From NCBI GenBank assembly GCA_015487975.1, contig WFOS01000070.1, positions 1 to 56,943 on the forward strand: a DNA stretch of 56,943 nt. The letters are read 5' to 3'. The notes under the pieces were generated by a model. That model was not told the origin of the DNA and did not search any database. It saw only the letters and a list, made by a program, of their open reading frames with translations. Below, in pieces: positions 1-10,279 of this stretch. Position numbers and translations under genes: made by a program. This DNA is from Ardenticatena sp. GTDB lineage: Bacteria > Chloroflexota > Anaerolineae > Ardenticatenales > Ardenticatenaceae. Numbering within the stretch: the first letter of the stretch is position 1; every line of letters begins with the position of its first letter.

Positions 1-2
1 CA

Positions 3-620
3 CCACCCCCTCCACCCGCTTTCGACGAGATGCCACCGCCACCACATGAGGACGAAGCCGAGAGTGAGATCGAAATTGATGCATCAGTCTCCCCCGTACG
101 CTTGCGCGTGCGCTTCGACGACTACGAAGCCTACCTGCTCTACCTGCTCTCTCAACGCCCCGACCTGCTCGCCGAAGTGGAACGAATAGGGCTGAAGCCC
201 CAAGATTGGCTCTCGCCCGAGTGGCGACAACTCTATGAAATGCTCCTGTTCGAGATGCCGATGAGCGGGGCGGAAGTCGAGGCGCTGTTCGAAGACCTGC
301 CCAACATGCTGCACACTCTCGCCACCGACCTGCTGAATCACTACCACGACAAACCCTTACCCAACGATGCCGATCTCATCGCCGAAGCGCGCCGCACGGC
401 CCTACGCATCAGACGTGCCGCCATCGAACGCGAATTGAAGGAAATTGCCTTCGTGCTCCGCGATGCCGTCGCCGAAGGCGATAAGGCCAAGATGAAACGC
501 CTGGTGGCACAACGCAAAGCCCTGCAACACGAACAAAAACAGATCGATGAACGCATTCGCACGCCCAACGCCCTGCCCCCCACCACCCCAGACCTCGAAG
601 AAGAGGACGACTTCTTCTAA
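3..620 (+). CDS. dnaG: DNA primase, C-terminal part (5' end outside window)
   Basis: The frame is open from the first bases of the window, so only the last ~205 residues of a longer protein are present. A proline-rich linker is followed by an all-helical region with LLSQRPDLL and WLSPEWRQLYEML, then a long charged helix (IERELKEIAFVLRDAV) ending in an acidic tail. This is the pattern of the helicase-interaction domain at the C-terminus of bacterial DnaG, which binds DnaB and sets primer synthesis at the fork. The zinc-binding and Toprim catalytic domains would lie upstream of the window. Its stop codon overlaps that of the convergent LysE gene. Assignment rests on domain style rather than on catalytic motifs, so it is likely but not certain. 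The sigma-factor gene that often follows dnaG is absent. Confidence 0.72.
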   Translation, partial: PPPPPAFDEMPPPPHEDEAESEIEIDASVSPVRLRVRFDDYEAYLLYLLSQRPDLLAEVERIGLKPQDWLSPEWRQLYEMLLFEMPMSGAEVEALFEDLPNMLHTLATDLLNHYHDKPLPNDADLIAEARRTALRIRRAAIERELKEIAFVLRDAVAEGDKAKMKRLVAQRKALQHEQKQIDERIRTPNALPPTTPDLEEEDDFF

Positions 621-1234
621 CCATTCCACGCCTGCCATGCCATCCAAAACTGCCACCCCGCCATCGATACCAACAACACCACCGAGACCAACGCCAGCCG
701 ACGCCGTAGCGTGGCATCGAACCGCCCGGTCAGGCCAAACAAGAGCACCAGCCCCGCCATGCCGCCCACCAAAAAGAGATACATCCCCACCAAAAAACTC
801 ACCGCATACCAGTGCGACGTCGCCCAGCCACGCCGAATGATGGGACCACCGACGAAGCTCCAAAAAATGTAGGGATTGGGGTTGAGCAAGTTGGTGATGG
901 TGGCTTTGGTCAACACATCACGCAACGAACCGCCTGCCTCGGTATGGGCTTCCGTCTCGGCTTGGAGTGCCTGGTATGCCGTGTGTGCCAGGTAGAGCAA
1001 AAAAAAGCCCCCCGCCACATGCAATGCCGTCGTCAACGAGGGCGGCACACTGTTGATGATGAGCAGGGCCACTGCAATGATGAACCCATCACTCAGCAAA
1101 GGAGCAAACGCCGCCCAAATAGTGCGCCGCCAGCCATAAATCGAGGTGTACGAAAACAAGAACGCCTTGAACGGACCAGGTAACCACGCTGCCGAAAGCC
1201 CCAACGCCATTCCTTGCAACAAAAATGCCAGCAT
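617..1234 (-). CDS. LysE/RhtB-family amino-acid exporter
   Basis: A 205-residue, six-helix inner-membrane protein of the LysE/RhtB family, which exports amino acids or related small molecules by proton antiport. The N-terminus has the family signature around a proline-glycine step (AAWLPGPFKAF), followed by a hydrophilic loop and the conserved LLNPNPYIFW segment in the middle. Length is normal for the family. Two adjacent ATG codons (1237 and 1234) are possible starts; the GAGGAGG ribosome site sits 5 nt from the second, so that one is chosen. It stands alone, divergent from pabBC and converging on dnaG with overlapping stop codons. The substrate cannot be told from sequence. Confidence 0.85.
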   Translation of the reverse strand: MLAFLLQGMALGLSAAWLPGPFKAFLFSYTSIYGWRRTIWAAFAPLLSDGFIIAVALLIINSVPPSLTTALHVAGGFFLLYLAHTAYQALQAETEAHTEAGGSLRDVLTKATITNLLNPNPYIFWSFVGGPIIRRGWATSHWYAVSFLVGMYLFLVGGMAGLVLLFGLTGRFDATLRRRLALVSVVLLVSMAGWQFWMAWQAWNG

Positions 1235-1282
1235 CATCGCCTCCTCGTCATTGGTCGATCAAGGGAGTGGCGCCCAGACATC

Positions 1283-1310
1283 TTGTCGGCTTGACAACTT
1301 TTCATACAAT
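1283..1310 (+). promoter_or_regulatory. Candidate promoter of pabBC
   Basis: TTGTCG (1283-1288), 16-nt spacer, TACAAT (1305-1310), 26 nt before the pabBC start. The -35 box is half of a small inverted repeat, TTGTC-N5-GACAA, which could bind a regulator. Confidence 0.4.
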
Positions 1311-1336
1311 ACGCCTGTTGTTGAGGGGGAAAGCAA

Positions 1337-3118
1337 ATGAAAGCCATCATCCACGACGAACGCCGCCGCAAATGGTGGCGCTTTGCGTACCCAAGGCGCC
1401 ACATTCAAGCCACCACATACGACGAGGTGCTTCCCGCCCTGGCCGAAATCGAAGCGGCGACCCAACATGGGGCGCATGCTGTCGGCTTCATCGCATACGA
1501 AGCCGCCCCCGCATTCGACAGGGCTTTGCAGACTCATTCTCCCAACGGGTTTCCCCTTCTCGTCTTCGGGATCTTCGACGCACCTGAGCCGATCGAAATT
1601 CCGCATCAGGTCAACGAATCCTACCACACTGGTGAATGGCATCCCGATATGTCCCTCGAAGCGTATCAGCATGCCATCGCCCGCATCAAAGAGGCCATTG
1701 CCCAGGGCGACACCTACCAGGTGAACTTCACCATGCGCCTGCGTACCAGCTTTCAGGGCAGCCCGTGGGCATTTTTCGTCGATTTGTTTCATGCGCAAGA
1801 AGCCCCACTCGCTGCCTATCTTGAGCACGGCGAAATGGTCATCTGCTCCGTTTCGCCCGAACTCTTCTTTGCCGTGGATGGTGAGCGCATCTGGTCGCGC
1901 CCGATGAAAGGCACCGCCGCACGCGCGCCGATACCCCACGACGACCGCTTGCGTGCCAATTGGCTACGCCATTCCAACAAGAATCGCGCTGAAAACGTGA
2001 TGATTGTGGACATGATTCGCAACGATCTGGCGCGCATCGCCCAGTTGGGCAGCGTCGAAGTCCCACGCCTGTTCGACGTGGAGCGCTACCCCACCGTTTG
2101 GCAAATGACCTCCACCGTCGAAGCACGCACCGATGCCAGCCTACCCGCCATTTTGCAGGCGCTCTTTCCATGCGCCTCGATCACGGGTGCCCCCAAAGCC
2201 AGTACCATGCGTATCATCGCTTCTCTGGAAACCAGCCCACGCCATCTGTACACGGGCACCATCGGCTGGATCGCCCCCGGGCGGCAAATGCAGTTCAACG
2301 TTGCCATTCGCACCGTCGTCATCGATCGCCAAACCGGCACTGCTGAATACGGCGTCGGGGGTGGCATCGTCTGGGATTCGCACGCCGACGATGAGTATGC
2401 CGAATGCCAGGCCAAAGCCCGCGTCCTCACCGAGCGCCGTCCCCATTTCGACCTGCTGGAAACGATGCTCTGGACGCCCAAAGCAGGCTTTTTTCTGTGG
2501 AAAGAGCACCTGGAACGCCTGCGCCTTTCTGCCGACTACTTCGACTTTGCGTTCGATATACGTCATCTGCTGGTCGAAGCCGACACGATCGTCCGCACCT
2601 TCGCCCCCACGCCACAACGGGTACGCCTACGCCTTTCGCGCAATGGCGAAACGCATTGGGAGCATGTTCCACTCGCCAACGCGCCCTATCCCAACCGCGT
2701 GCGTCTCGCTCTGGCACCGCATCCTGTCTCATCGGACAACGTTTTTCTCTCCCACAAAACCACCCATCGCGCCATCTACGAAGCAGCACGCGCTGCCTGC
2801 CCCACTGCCGACGACGTGCTGCTCTGGAACGAGCAAGGGCACATCACCGAAACCACCACCGCCAACATCGTTGCCTGGCTCGATGGACGGCTCATCACAC
2901 CCCCTGTGCGTGATGGATTGCTCAACGGCACCTTGCGTCGCTGGTTACTCCAACACGGCATCATCGAAGAAGCCCCGCTCCCACTGGAAGCCTTGCCTGC
3001 CTGCCAGAAACTGTACGTCATCAACTCGGTACGCGGCTGGCGTCCAGCCTATTTGGTGAATGAAACGGCTCACGCCCACAATCCGCCGTGCACATCTACC
3101 ACTGCTCCACTCACATAA
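1337..3118 (+). CDS. pabB: Aminodeoxychorismate synthase component I fused to aminodeoxychorismate lyase (PabB-PabC)
   Basis: A 593-residue bifunctional enzyme for 4-aminobenzoate synthesis in the folate pathway. Residues ~1-375 are the chorismate-binding PabB part: PMKGT with Lys191 at the position that attacks chorismate, then MIVDMIRNDLARIA, VWQMTSTVEAR and PCASITGAPK, all typical of PabB rather than anthranilate synthase. Residues ~380-590 are a class IV aminotransferase fold, the PabC lyase, with the PLP lysine Lys474 in SHKTTHR and a NEQGHITETTTANI segment. PabB needs ammonia from a PabA glutaminase, which is not in this window. The ATG is preceded by a GAGGGGGA ribosome site. Its 3' end overlaps the convergent reductase gene by 49 bp. 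Confidence 0.93.
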   Translation: MKAIIHDERRRKWWRFAYPRRHIQATTYDEVLPALAEIEAATQHGAHAVGFIAYEAAPAFDRALQTHSPNGFPLLVFGIFDAPEPIEIPHQVNESYHTGEWHPDMSLEAYQHAIARIKEAIAQGDTYQVNFTMRLRTSFQGSPWAFFVDLFHAQEAPLAAYLEHGEMVICSVSPELFFAVDGERIWSRPMKGTAARAPIPHDDRLRANWLRHSNKNRAENVMIVDMIRNDLARIAQLGSVEVPRLFDVERYPTVWQMTSTVEARTDASLPAILQALFPCASITGAPKASTMRIIASLETSPRHLYTGTIGWIAPGRQMQFNVAIRTVVIDRQTGTAEYGVGGGIVWDSHADDEYAECQAKARVLTERRPHFDLLETMLWTPKAGFFLWKEHLERLRLSADYFDFAFDIRHLLVEADTIVRTFAPTPQRVRLRLSRNGETHWEHVPLANAPYPNRVRLALAPHPVSSDNVFLSHKTTHRAIYEAARAACPTADDVLLWNEQGHITETTTANIVAWLDGRLITPPVRDGLLNGTLRRWLLQHGIIEEAPLPLEALPACQKLYVINSVRGWRPAYLVNETAHAHNPPCTSTTAPLT

Positions 3119-3786
3119 GCCGCCTCGTCCGAACAGAGCCATGCCACTGCCGCAGCCACATCGTCGGGTGTGCCCAGCCGCTGTAAAGGAATTTGCCGCA
3201 CAACCTCTGCTCCCACTCCCGCGGGATCGATGATGCCAGGATTGACCACATTGGCGCGAATGCCATAGCGTCCCTCACTGCGTGCGACGGAGCGCGTCAG
3301 CACCACCAGTGCGGTTTTGAGCGCGTTGTACACCGCGGTATTGGGGGCACCACGTGCCATACCCGCATTCAGCGACCCCAAATTGACGATCACACCGCCT
3401 TGCTGCTCACGCATCACAGGAATGAGTAGGCGCATCATGTAGAAAGCGCTGCCCACATTGCCATCCACCAGCAAGCGCCATTCCCCAAGATCGGTGTCGG
3501 CAAGTGGCTTGGGCACAAAGGGGCCCACGCAATTCACCAGCACATCCACACGCCCAAAATGCGCCAGCGTTTCGCGTACCAGGTGGTCAGCGCCTTCCGG
3601 CGTGCTCACATCCGCGCGAAACGCCATCACCTCGGTTCGTCCCTGCAACGCTGCCACGGTCTCGTGCGCGGTGTGTGCATTGTGGCGGTAATTCAATGCC
3701 AGCGCGTAGCCTTCACGTGCCAAGCGTTCGGCAATCGCACGCCCAATACGGCGTGTACTCCCTGTGATGAGGGCAACACGGGGCAT
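3070..3786 (-). CDS. Short-chain dehydrogenase/reductase with FolM/pteridine-reductase-type cofactor motif
   Basis: A 238-residue Rossmann-fold oxidoreductase. The cofactor loop reads TGSTRRIG, the TGX3RXG form known from pteridine reductase and FolM rather than the usual TGX3GXG, and is followed by NYRHN, pointing to NADPH. The NCVG, GSL and Y-N-A-L-K catalytic elements (Asn-Ser-Tyr-Lys) are all present. The start is taken at the ATG at 3786 because AGGAGG lies 7 nt upstream; a longer frame to 3858 runs through the guaB terminator. It follows guaB on the same strand and converges on pabBC. A dihydrofolate or dihydromonapterin reductase role would fit this folate neighbour, but a FabG-like role is not excluded. 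Confidence 0.8.
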   Translation of the reverse strand: MPRVALITGSTRRIGRAIAERLAREGYALALNYRHNAHTAHETVAALQGRTEVMAFRADVSTPEGADHLVRETLAHFGRVDVLVNCVGPFVPKPLADTDLGEWRLLVDGNVGSAFYMMRLLIPVMREQQGGVIVNLGSLNAGMARGAPNTAVYNALKTALVVLTRSVARSEGRYGIRANVVNPGIIDPAGVGAEVVRQIPLQRLGTPDDVAAAVAWLCSDEAAYVSGAVVDVHGGLWA

Positions 3787-3820
3787 ACGCTTTCCTCCTG
3801 ATTGGCTGATGATCTTCGAC

Positions 3821-3856
3821 GAAAACGCCCAACATCGATCTCCGCCGATGTTGGGC
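3821..3856 (-). terminator. Intrinsic terminator downstream of guaB
   Basis: A perfect 11-bp stem (3827-3837 with 3846-3856, arm GCCCAACATCG), 8-nt loop, then GTTTTC on the minus strand. It lies between guaB and the reductase gene, so the reductase may be only partly co-transcribed. Confidence 0.7.
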
Positions 3857-3881
3857 ATCGTTCGTCAGTGCGCAATCGAAG

Positions 3882-5402
<1,521 letters not shown>

Positions 5403-5406
5403 TTAT

Positions 5407-5431
5407 AAAAAACGGCCGCCGAAGCGGCCGT
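5407..5431 (-). terminator. Terminator hairpin in the guaB leader (possible attenuator)
   Basis: Minus-strand RNA would fold an 8-bp all-but-one GC stem, ACGGCCGC-UUCG-GCGGCCGU, with the very stable UUCG tetraloop, followed by six U residues. It ends 28 nt before the guaB ATG and starts only ~16 nt after the predicted transcription start. On the plus strand no U-tract follows, so it acts only toward guaB. Confidence 0.65.
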
Positions 5432-5453
5432 CGTCATTGGCGAATGCACAGGC

Positions 5454-5481
5454 AGTATAACCGCGAGGCGCAGGGCGTCAA
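5454..5481 (-). promoter_or_regulatory. guaB promoter
   Basis: On the minus strand TTGACG (5481-5476), 16-nt spacer, TATACT (5459-5454). Both boxes match the sigma-70-type consensus at five of six positions. The boxes are identical to those of the divergent promoter at 5492-5520. Confidence 0.7.
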
Positions 5482-5499
5482 AATGGATGATTTGACGCC
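5474..5499. repeat. Perfect inverted repeat spanning the two divergent -35 boxes
   Basis: GGCGTCAAA (5474-5482), 8-nt spacer, TTTGACGCC (5491-5499). The arms contain both -35 hexamers and extend beyond them, so this could be an operator at which one protein dimer controls guaB and the DUF302 gene together. It may also partly be a by-product of two identical -35 boxes facing away from each other. Confidence 0.6.
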
Positions 5500-5520
5500 T
5501 GATATGAAAGCAGATATACT
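5492..5520 (+). promoter_or_regulatory. Promoter of the DUF302 gene
   Basis: TTGACG (5492-5497), 17-nt spacer, TATACT (5515-5520). The predicted transcript starts about 5527, which rules out translation starts upstream of ~5548 and agrees with the ATG at 5566. Confidence 0.7.
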
Positions 5521-5565
5521 CACCCCGTGTATGTGGGAGAAACGAACATGAATGGAGGTGCCAGT

Positions 5566-5973
5566 ATGAGTACACAAGTAGCCTACGGCATGACCAAAGC
5601 CCTGGATGTGCCATTCGAAACCGCTGTCGAGCGCATTACGGCCGCACTCAAAGAACAAGGTTTCGGCATCCTTACGGAGATCGACGTCAAAGCCACATTG
5701 AAGAAAAAATTGGACGTTGATTTTCGCCGCTACGTCATTTTAGGAGCGTGCAATCCGACGCTGGCGCACCGTGCCCTTTCGACTGACATTCACATCGGAT
5801 TGTTGCTTCCCTGCAACGTGGTAGTGTACGAAGACGAGAGCGGCACGGGAAGTGTTGTCGAAATTGCCGATCCCATTGCGATGCTGGGGATTGCCAACAT
5901 ACCCGACCTGACGCCTATCGCACAGGAAGCCCGCGAACGTCTGCAAAAGGCGCTGGATGCGCTGGAAGGCTGA
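5566..5973 (+). CDS. DUF302 domain protein
   Basis: A 135-residue soluble protein matching the DUF302 pattern: an N-terminal FETAVERITAALKEQGFGIL helix, then DVDFRRYVILGACNP, IGLLLPCNVVVYE and a C-terminal helix. The family is a small alpha/beta fold with no established general function; members occur near thiol, sulfur or metal functions in some genomes. The start is set at the ATG at 5566, with GGAGGT 6 nt upstream; earlier in-frame GTG/ATG codons lie at or before the predicted transcript start. It is monocistronic, divergent from guaB with a shared regulatory region, and closed by a strong two-way terminator. Confidence 0.82.
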   Translation: MSTQVAYGMTKALDVPFETAVERITAALKEQGFGILTEIDVKATLKKKLDVDFRRYVILGACNPTLAHRALSTDIHIGLLLPCNVVVYEDESGTGSVVEIADPIAMLGIANIPDLTPIAQEARERLQKALDALEG

Positions 5974-6021
5974 CATCCGACACCATCATCGTCGGGCAAT
6001 ACCAGAGGGTTGCGAGCCCAT

Positions 6022-6058
6022 CAAGAAACGGGACGCTAGTATAGCGTCCCGTTTCTTG
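6022..6058. terminator. Bidirectional terminator
   Basis: A perfect 17-bp inverted repeat (6022-6038 with 6042-6058; core ACGGGACGCTA) with a 3-nt centre. T-rich ends on both strands serve the DUF302 gene from the left and the aminotransferase gene from the right. Confidence 0.8.
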
Positions 6059-6072
6059 TATGCTCATACCAC

Positions 6073-7227
6073 TCACGCTGCGCGTTCGAGCGTATCCAAC
6101 ACGTCCAGCAACCGCGCCACATCATCCCACGTGTTGTAGAAATGGGGCGAAACCCGAATCCCCGGCCCACGCACCGAGACGCGCACATGGGCGGCTTCGA
6201 GCGCTTCCCACACCTGTTCGGCAGGCATCCGGGGATGCTGAAATGTGACGATCCCAGCGCGTTCATCGTCATGGGCGTGGGGCGTGATGACGTGCATGCC
6301 ACGCGCTTTCAAGGCTTCGATGAGCCGCCCCGTCAAATCGAGCACATGGGCACTGATCGATGCGACACCCACCTCGTCGAGCAAAGCGATGCTTTCCATT
6401 AGCCCCACCAAACTTGGCCACGCGAACGTCCCATGTTCATAGCGGCTGGCCGTCGGGCTGAGCGGCATCTCGTAATCGAAAAAGTTCTTGGGGTCGGTGG
6501 TGCCAAGCCACCCGTAGGTGCGAGGGTCGAGCAGGTCGAGCAAGTCGCGGCGCACGTAGAAGATTCCTGCGCCGAGTGGTCCCATCAACCACTTGGGGCC
6601 ACCACTCGCCATGAAATCGATGCCCATCGCCTGCACGTCGATGGGCAACACCCCCGCTGCCTGGATCACATCCACGCATACGAGTACATTGCGCCGATGC
6701 GCTTCTTCCGCCAGGGTGGCAATCGGGTTACGGTAACCCGTAAAAAATTCCACGTAGCTGAGCGCCAGCAGGCGGGTGCGGGCATCCATCGCCGCGACGA
6801 TCTCGCGCGGGTCGATGCGCCCCTCCCGTGCCGGCACACGTCGAATCTCCACCCCCAACGCTTCCAAGGTGCGCCATGGATAGACGTTGGCGATGAACTC
6901 CGTTTCGGCAGTCACCAGGTTGTCGCCTTCACGCCAGGGCAATCCACGTGCCACCAACAAGAGCCCTTCCGACGTGTTGCGCGTGAAGGCAATTTCGTCG
7001 GGATGGGCGTTGAAGAATGCGGCCACACGCCGACGAAACGAGGGCAACAAATCGGGGTTGGCGAAAGCGGGCGGATGCCCATGCCGAATACGCGTATCGA
7101 TCCAGTCGCGCATGACCTGCGCCGTGCGCACATTCAGCGGCGAAATAGCCGCATGGTTGAGGTAGGCGTCATGTTGGGTAATGGGAAACAAGGCCCGCGC
7201 GGCCTCACTTCCAGGGACAAGTGTCAT
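6073..7227 (-). CDS. Class V aminotransferase-fold PLP enzyme
   Basis: A 384-residue PLP-dependent enzyme of the class V group (cysteine desulfurase, isopenicillin N epimerase, kynureninase and relatives). YLNHAAISPL at the N-terminus, FTRNTSEGL, VDVIQAAGVLPIDV with the PLP-contacting aspartate, and SGGPKWLMGP with the Schiff-base lysine are clear. No active-site cysteine loop of classical IscS/SufS was recognised, so a desulfurase role is not favoured; epimerase or lyase activity is possible. AAAGGAG precedes the ATG. It is 11 nt downstream of the metallo-beta-lactamase-fold gene and most likely in the same transcript. Confidence 0.86.
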   Translation of the reverse strand: MTLVPGSEAARALFPITQHDAYLNHAAISPLNVRTAQVMRDWIDTRIRHGHPPAFANPDLLPSFRRRVAAFFNAHPDEIAFTRNTSEGLLLVARGLPWREGDNLVTAETEFIANVYPWRTLEALGVEIRRVPAREGRIDPREIVAAMDARTRLLALSYVEFFTGYRNPIATLAEEAHRRNVLVCVDVIQAAGVLPIDVQAMGIDFMASGGPKWLMGPLGAGIFYVRRDLLDLLDPRTYGWLGTTDPKNFFDYEMPLSPTASRYEHGTFAWPSLVGLMESIALLDEVGVASISAHVLDLTGRLIEALKARGMHVITPHAHDDERAGIVTFQHPRMPAEQVWEALEAAHVRVSVRGPGIRVSPHFYNTWDDVARLLDVLDTLERAA

Positions 7228-7238
7228 GATTCACTCCT

Positions 7239-8138
7239 TTATGCGTTCCGAACGCGATATTTGTGCCAGTAGCGATACATTCCGTCAGCGGACATCCAGG
7301 GTGGCGACACCACTTCGTACATGCGCCACCACGCCTCATCCAGCCCCTGCGCCTCGGCCTGCGCCCGAATCCAGGCGGTGAAGCGTTCGCGCAACGTCTC
7401 ACGGTCGGGGGTGTCGCGCATCGTCTCGACCAGCCAGGCTTCGGCCGCGTCCAGAGCGTCACGCGCTGCCGCCAGGTGAAACGCCACATCGTCATACACG
7501 CCAAAGTGAGTCGGCGCAATACGTGTCGCCTCCAAACGCTGCAATCGATCTAGACTGGCACGCCAGCGCTCAATGTGAAACTCGGGCGGTGGCATGGGCA
7601 GGCTAACGAAGCGGTTGCCGAACCGCATGCCCCCCACATCACCAGTGAAGATAGTCTCCCCCAAGCGATAGGTGACATGATGGTTGGCATGCCCCACCGT
7701 TTCCAGTACTTCGATGGTCAGGTCCTCGATGTGCAACGTCATGTTGTCGGCAAGTTCGTGCACCTGTTCGGCGGGCACAGGGAGAAACGCGCCCCACAGG
7801 CGATCCATGTCATCGCCATAGATGCGTTCCGCGCTAGCCAGCAATCTTTCGGGGTTGATGAGATGGGGCGCGCCGCGCGGGTGAACGTGAACACGGGCGC
7901 CATGCTGCGCCATCCAGCCGACCGCCCCTGCGTGGTCTAGGTGAATGTGGGTCAACAACACATCGGTGATATCTTGCATGGTGAAGCCATGCACCCGCAC
8001 GCCGGCTTCAAGCGCCTCGGTGGTTGTGCCAGGGCCGGTTTCGATGAGCACTGCCCCCCGCGCATGCGGGATGAGATAGGCCGCAATCGTGCCAGGAAAG
8101 CCCTGAAAGTTCAAATCGAGCGTGTGAACGGTGGTCAT
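7239..8138 (-). CDS. Metallo-beta-lactamase-fold hydrolase
   Basis: A 299-residue protein with the zinc-site motif THIHLDHAG (HxHxDH) near residue 75, a later GHANHHV histidine and FTGDVGG aspartate, and PTHFG, the full di-metal set of the fold. The C-terminal ~80 residues are helical. Substrate is unknown; glyoxalase-II-like or lactonase-like hydrolysis is possible. The start is the ATG at 8138 (GAGGAAGG upstream); a longer frame reaching back into the transketolase gene has no family resemblance. It lies between transketolase (73 nt) and the class V aminotransferase (11 nt) on the same strand. Confidence 0.88.
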   Translation of the reverse strand: MTTVHTLDLNFQGFPGTIAAYLIPHARGAVLIETGPGTTTEALEAGVRVHGFTMQDITDVLLTHIHLDHAGAVGWMAQHGARVHVHPRGAPHLINPERLLASAERIYGDDMDRLWGAFLPVPAEQVHELADNMTLHIEDLTIEVLETVGHANHHVTYRLGETIFTGDVGGMRFGNRFVSLPMPPPEFHIERWRASLDRLQRLEATRIAPTHFGVYDDVAFHLAAARDALDAAEAWLVETMRDTPDRETLRERFTAWIRAQAEAQGLDEAWWRMYEVVSPPWMSADGMYRYWHKYRVRNA

Positions 8139-8211
8139 GATCCTTCCTCGTGCTGTTCGGTTGTCATGCTGTGCACCATTGCACGTGGTGAATGAGACGG
8201 CAAGCACGTGC

Positions 8212-10227
8212 TCAGCCCGCCACACGTTCAAGCAGGGCTTTGGCACGCGCCACGACGTTTTCGACCGTGAAGCCAAACTGTTTTTGCAACACCTTGTAGG
8301 GTGCAGACGCACCAAAGTGATCGATGGCGATGATGTCGCCTTCGTGCCCCACCCAGCGCTCCCAGCCAAACGATGTCCCCGCTTCGATCGCCAGCCGCGC
8401 CTTGACAGCGGCAGGCAACACACGTTCGCGGTACTCAGGTGACTGCTCGGCAAAGAGTTCCCACGAAGGCATGCTCACCACACGTACGCGCACACCTTCG
8501 GCAGCCAGCTGTTCGTATGCCGCGACCGCCAATTCCACCTCGGACCCCGTGGCGATGAGGATGAGGTCGGGGGTGGGGGTGGTTTCGGCGAGCACATACG
8601 CGCCATACCGCAGGTTGGCGGCGTTGGCGTAGCGTGTACGGTCGAGCGTGGAAATGCTCTGGCGTGAGAGCACTAGTGCGACGGGGCGCTCTTTTTCGGC
8701 CAGTGCTACACGCCACGCTTCCACGGTTTCGTTGGCGTCGGCAGGGCGAATGACCACGAGGTTGGGCATGGCGCGCAGCGATGCCAGATGTTCGATGGGT
8801 TGATGCGTGGGGCCATCTTCCCCCAACCAGACGCTATCGTGCGTGTAGACGAAAATCACGGGCAGATGCGACAAGGCCGCTAGGCGCACCGCCGGGCGCA
8901 TGTAGTCGCTAAAGACAAGAAACGTGCCACCGTAGGGACGCACGCCGCCATGCAACGCCATGCCATTCATGGCCGCGCCCATGGCGTGTTCGCGGATGCC
9001 CCAGTGGACGTAGCGCCCGTCGTAGGCATCGCGAGCGAAGATGTGCGCCCCCTTGAATTTGGTATTGTTGGACGGGGTCAAGTCGGCGGAACCGCCCAGC
9101 AGGTAACCCAGTTTGGGCATGATAGCATCGAGCACTTTGCCGCTAGCTTTGCGCGTCGCCACTGCTTCGCCTGCGGCGAAGGTGGGCAAATCGGCGTCCC
9201 AGCCATCGGGCAAGGCGTAGGCCCAATAGTGCTGCCACATCTCGGCCTCGGCGGGGTAGTCGGTGGCATACCGCTCGAAGCGTGCCTGCCATTCGCGTTC
9301 CCATGCGTCGCCCCGTTCCACTGCTTGGCGCATGTGGGCGTACACTGCATCCGGCACGTAGAACCACTTGTCTTCGGGCCAGCCAAGGTTGCGCTTGGCA
9401 AGCCGCAGTTCTTCTTCGCCCAACGGCGCGCCATGCACACCAGAGGTGCCTTGCTTGTTGGGGGCACCATAGCCAATGGTGGTACGCACCATAATGAGTG
9501 AGGGGCGGCTCAGGTCGGCGCGGGCTTCGGCAATGGCCTGCTCGATGGCATCGAGGTCATGGTCGCCATCTTCGACGCGGAGCACCTGCCAGCCATATGC
9601 CTCGAAGCGTTTGGCCACGTCTTCACTAAACGCCAGCGATGTCTCGCCATCGATGGTGATGTGGTTGTCGTCGTAGAGATAAATCAGCCGTCCCAGTCCC
9701 AGGTGCCCGGCAAGTGATGCGGCTTCGCTACTGATGCCTTCCATCAAATCGCCATCTGAGACCAACGCATACGTGAAGTGGTCCATGATCTCGTAGCCAG
9801 GGCGGTTGAAAACCGCCGCCAGGTGGCGTTCGGCCATCGCCATTCCGACGCCGTTGGCAAAGCCTTGCCCCAGCGGGCCTGTGGTGGTTTCGACGCCGGG
9901 GGTCAAGCCATATTCGGGGTGGCCTGGGGTGATACTCCTCCACTGGCGGAAGTTCTGGATCTCCTCCATGCTCACGTCGTAGCCAGTGAGATGGAGGAGC
10001 GAATAGAGCAGCATGGAGCCATGCCCAGCCGAGAGCACAAAACGGTCGCGATTCGGCCATTTGGGGTTGCGCGGGTTGTGTTTCAAGAAGCGCGTCCAAA
10101 GGACGTAGGCCATGGGCGCCGCGCCCATCGGCAAACCAGGGTGGCCGCTGTTGGCTTTCTGGACAGCATCAGCCGAAAGAAAACGAATGGTATTGATGGC
10201 CAACCAATCAAGGTCTGTATATGCCAT
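8212..10227 (-). CDS. tkt: Transketolase
   Basis: A 671-residue thiamine-diphosphate enzyme moving two-carbon ketol units in the pentose phosphate pathway. N-terminal [25 protein letters not shown], the ThDP-binding [13 protein letters not shown] with the downstream NHIT, the middle-domain [13 protein letters not shown] with the catalytic glutamate, and the C-terminal [10 protein letters not shown] domain follow in the normal order and length. The start is the ATG at 10227 with AAGGGAGAG upstream. It lies 52 nt after the nuclease gene and 73 nt before the hydrolase gene, in a minus-strand run of six genes. Confidence 0.96.
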   Translation of the reverse strand: MAYTDLDWLAINTIRFLSADAVQKANSGHPGLPMGAAPMAYVLWTRFLKHNPRNPKWPNRDRFVLSAGHGSMLLYSLLHLTGYDVSMEEIQNFRQWRSITPGHPEYGLTPGVETTTGPLGQGFANGVGMAMAERHLAAVFNRPGYEIMDHFTYALVSDGDLMEGISSEAASLAGHLGLGRLIYLYDDNHITIDGETSLAFSEDVAKRFEAYGWQVLRVEDGDHDLDAIEQAIAEARADLSRPSLIMVRTTIGYGAPNKQGTSGVHGAPLGEEELRLAKRNLGWPEDKWFYVPDAVYAHMRQAVERGDAWEREWQARFERYATDYPAEAEMWQHYWAYALPDGWDADLPTFAAGEAVATRKASGKVLDAIMPKLGYLLGGSADLTPSNNTKFKGAHIFARDAYDGRYVHWGIREHAMGAAMNGMALHGGVRPYGGTFLVFSDYMRPAVRLAALSHLPVIFVYTHDSVWLGEDGPTHQPIEHLASLRAMPNLVVIRPADANETVEAWRVALAEKERPVALVLSRQSISTLDRTRYANAANLRYGAYVLAETTPTPDLILIATGSEVELAVAAYEQLAAEGVRVRVVSMPSWELFAEQSPEYRERVLPAAVKARLAIEAGTSFGWERWVGHEGDIIAIDHFGASAPYKVLQKQFGFTVENVVARAKALLERVAG

Positions 10228-10279
10228 TGGGTCTCTCCCTTCGTACACGCAGAGTTGGTTTGAGGTTTGAGGTTGGAGG

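Noticed and set aside
1291-1310. TTGACA (1291) with TACAAT (1305) as a promoter
   Set aside because: The spacer is only 8 nt; TTGTCG at 1283 gives a 16-nt spacer with the same -10 box.
6433-7272. A 279-residue plus-strand frame opposite the class V aminotransferase gene
   Set aside because: No start signal or known fold; the minus-strand protein has complete PLP motifs.
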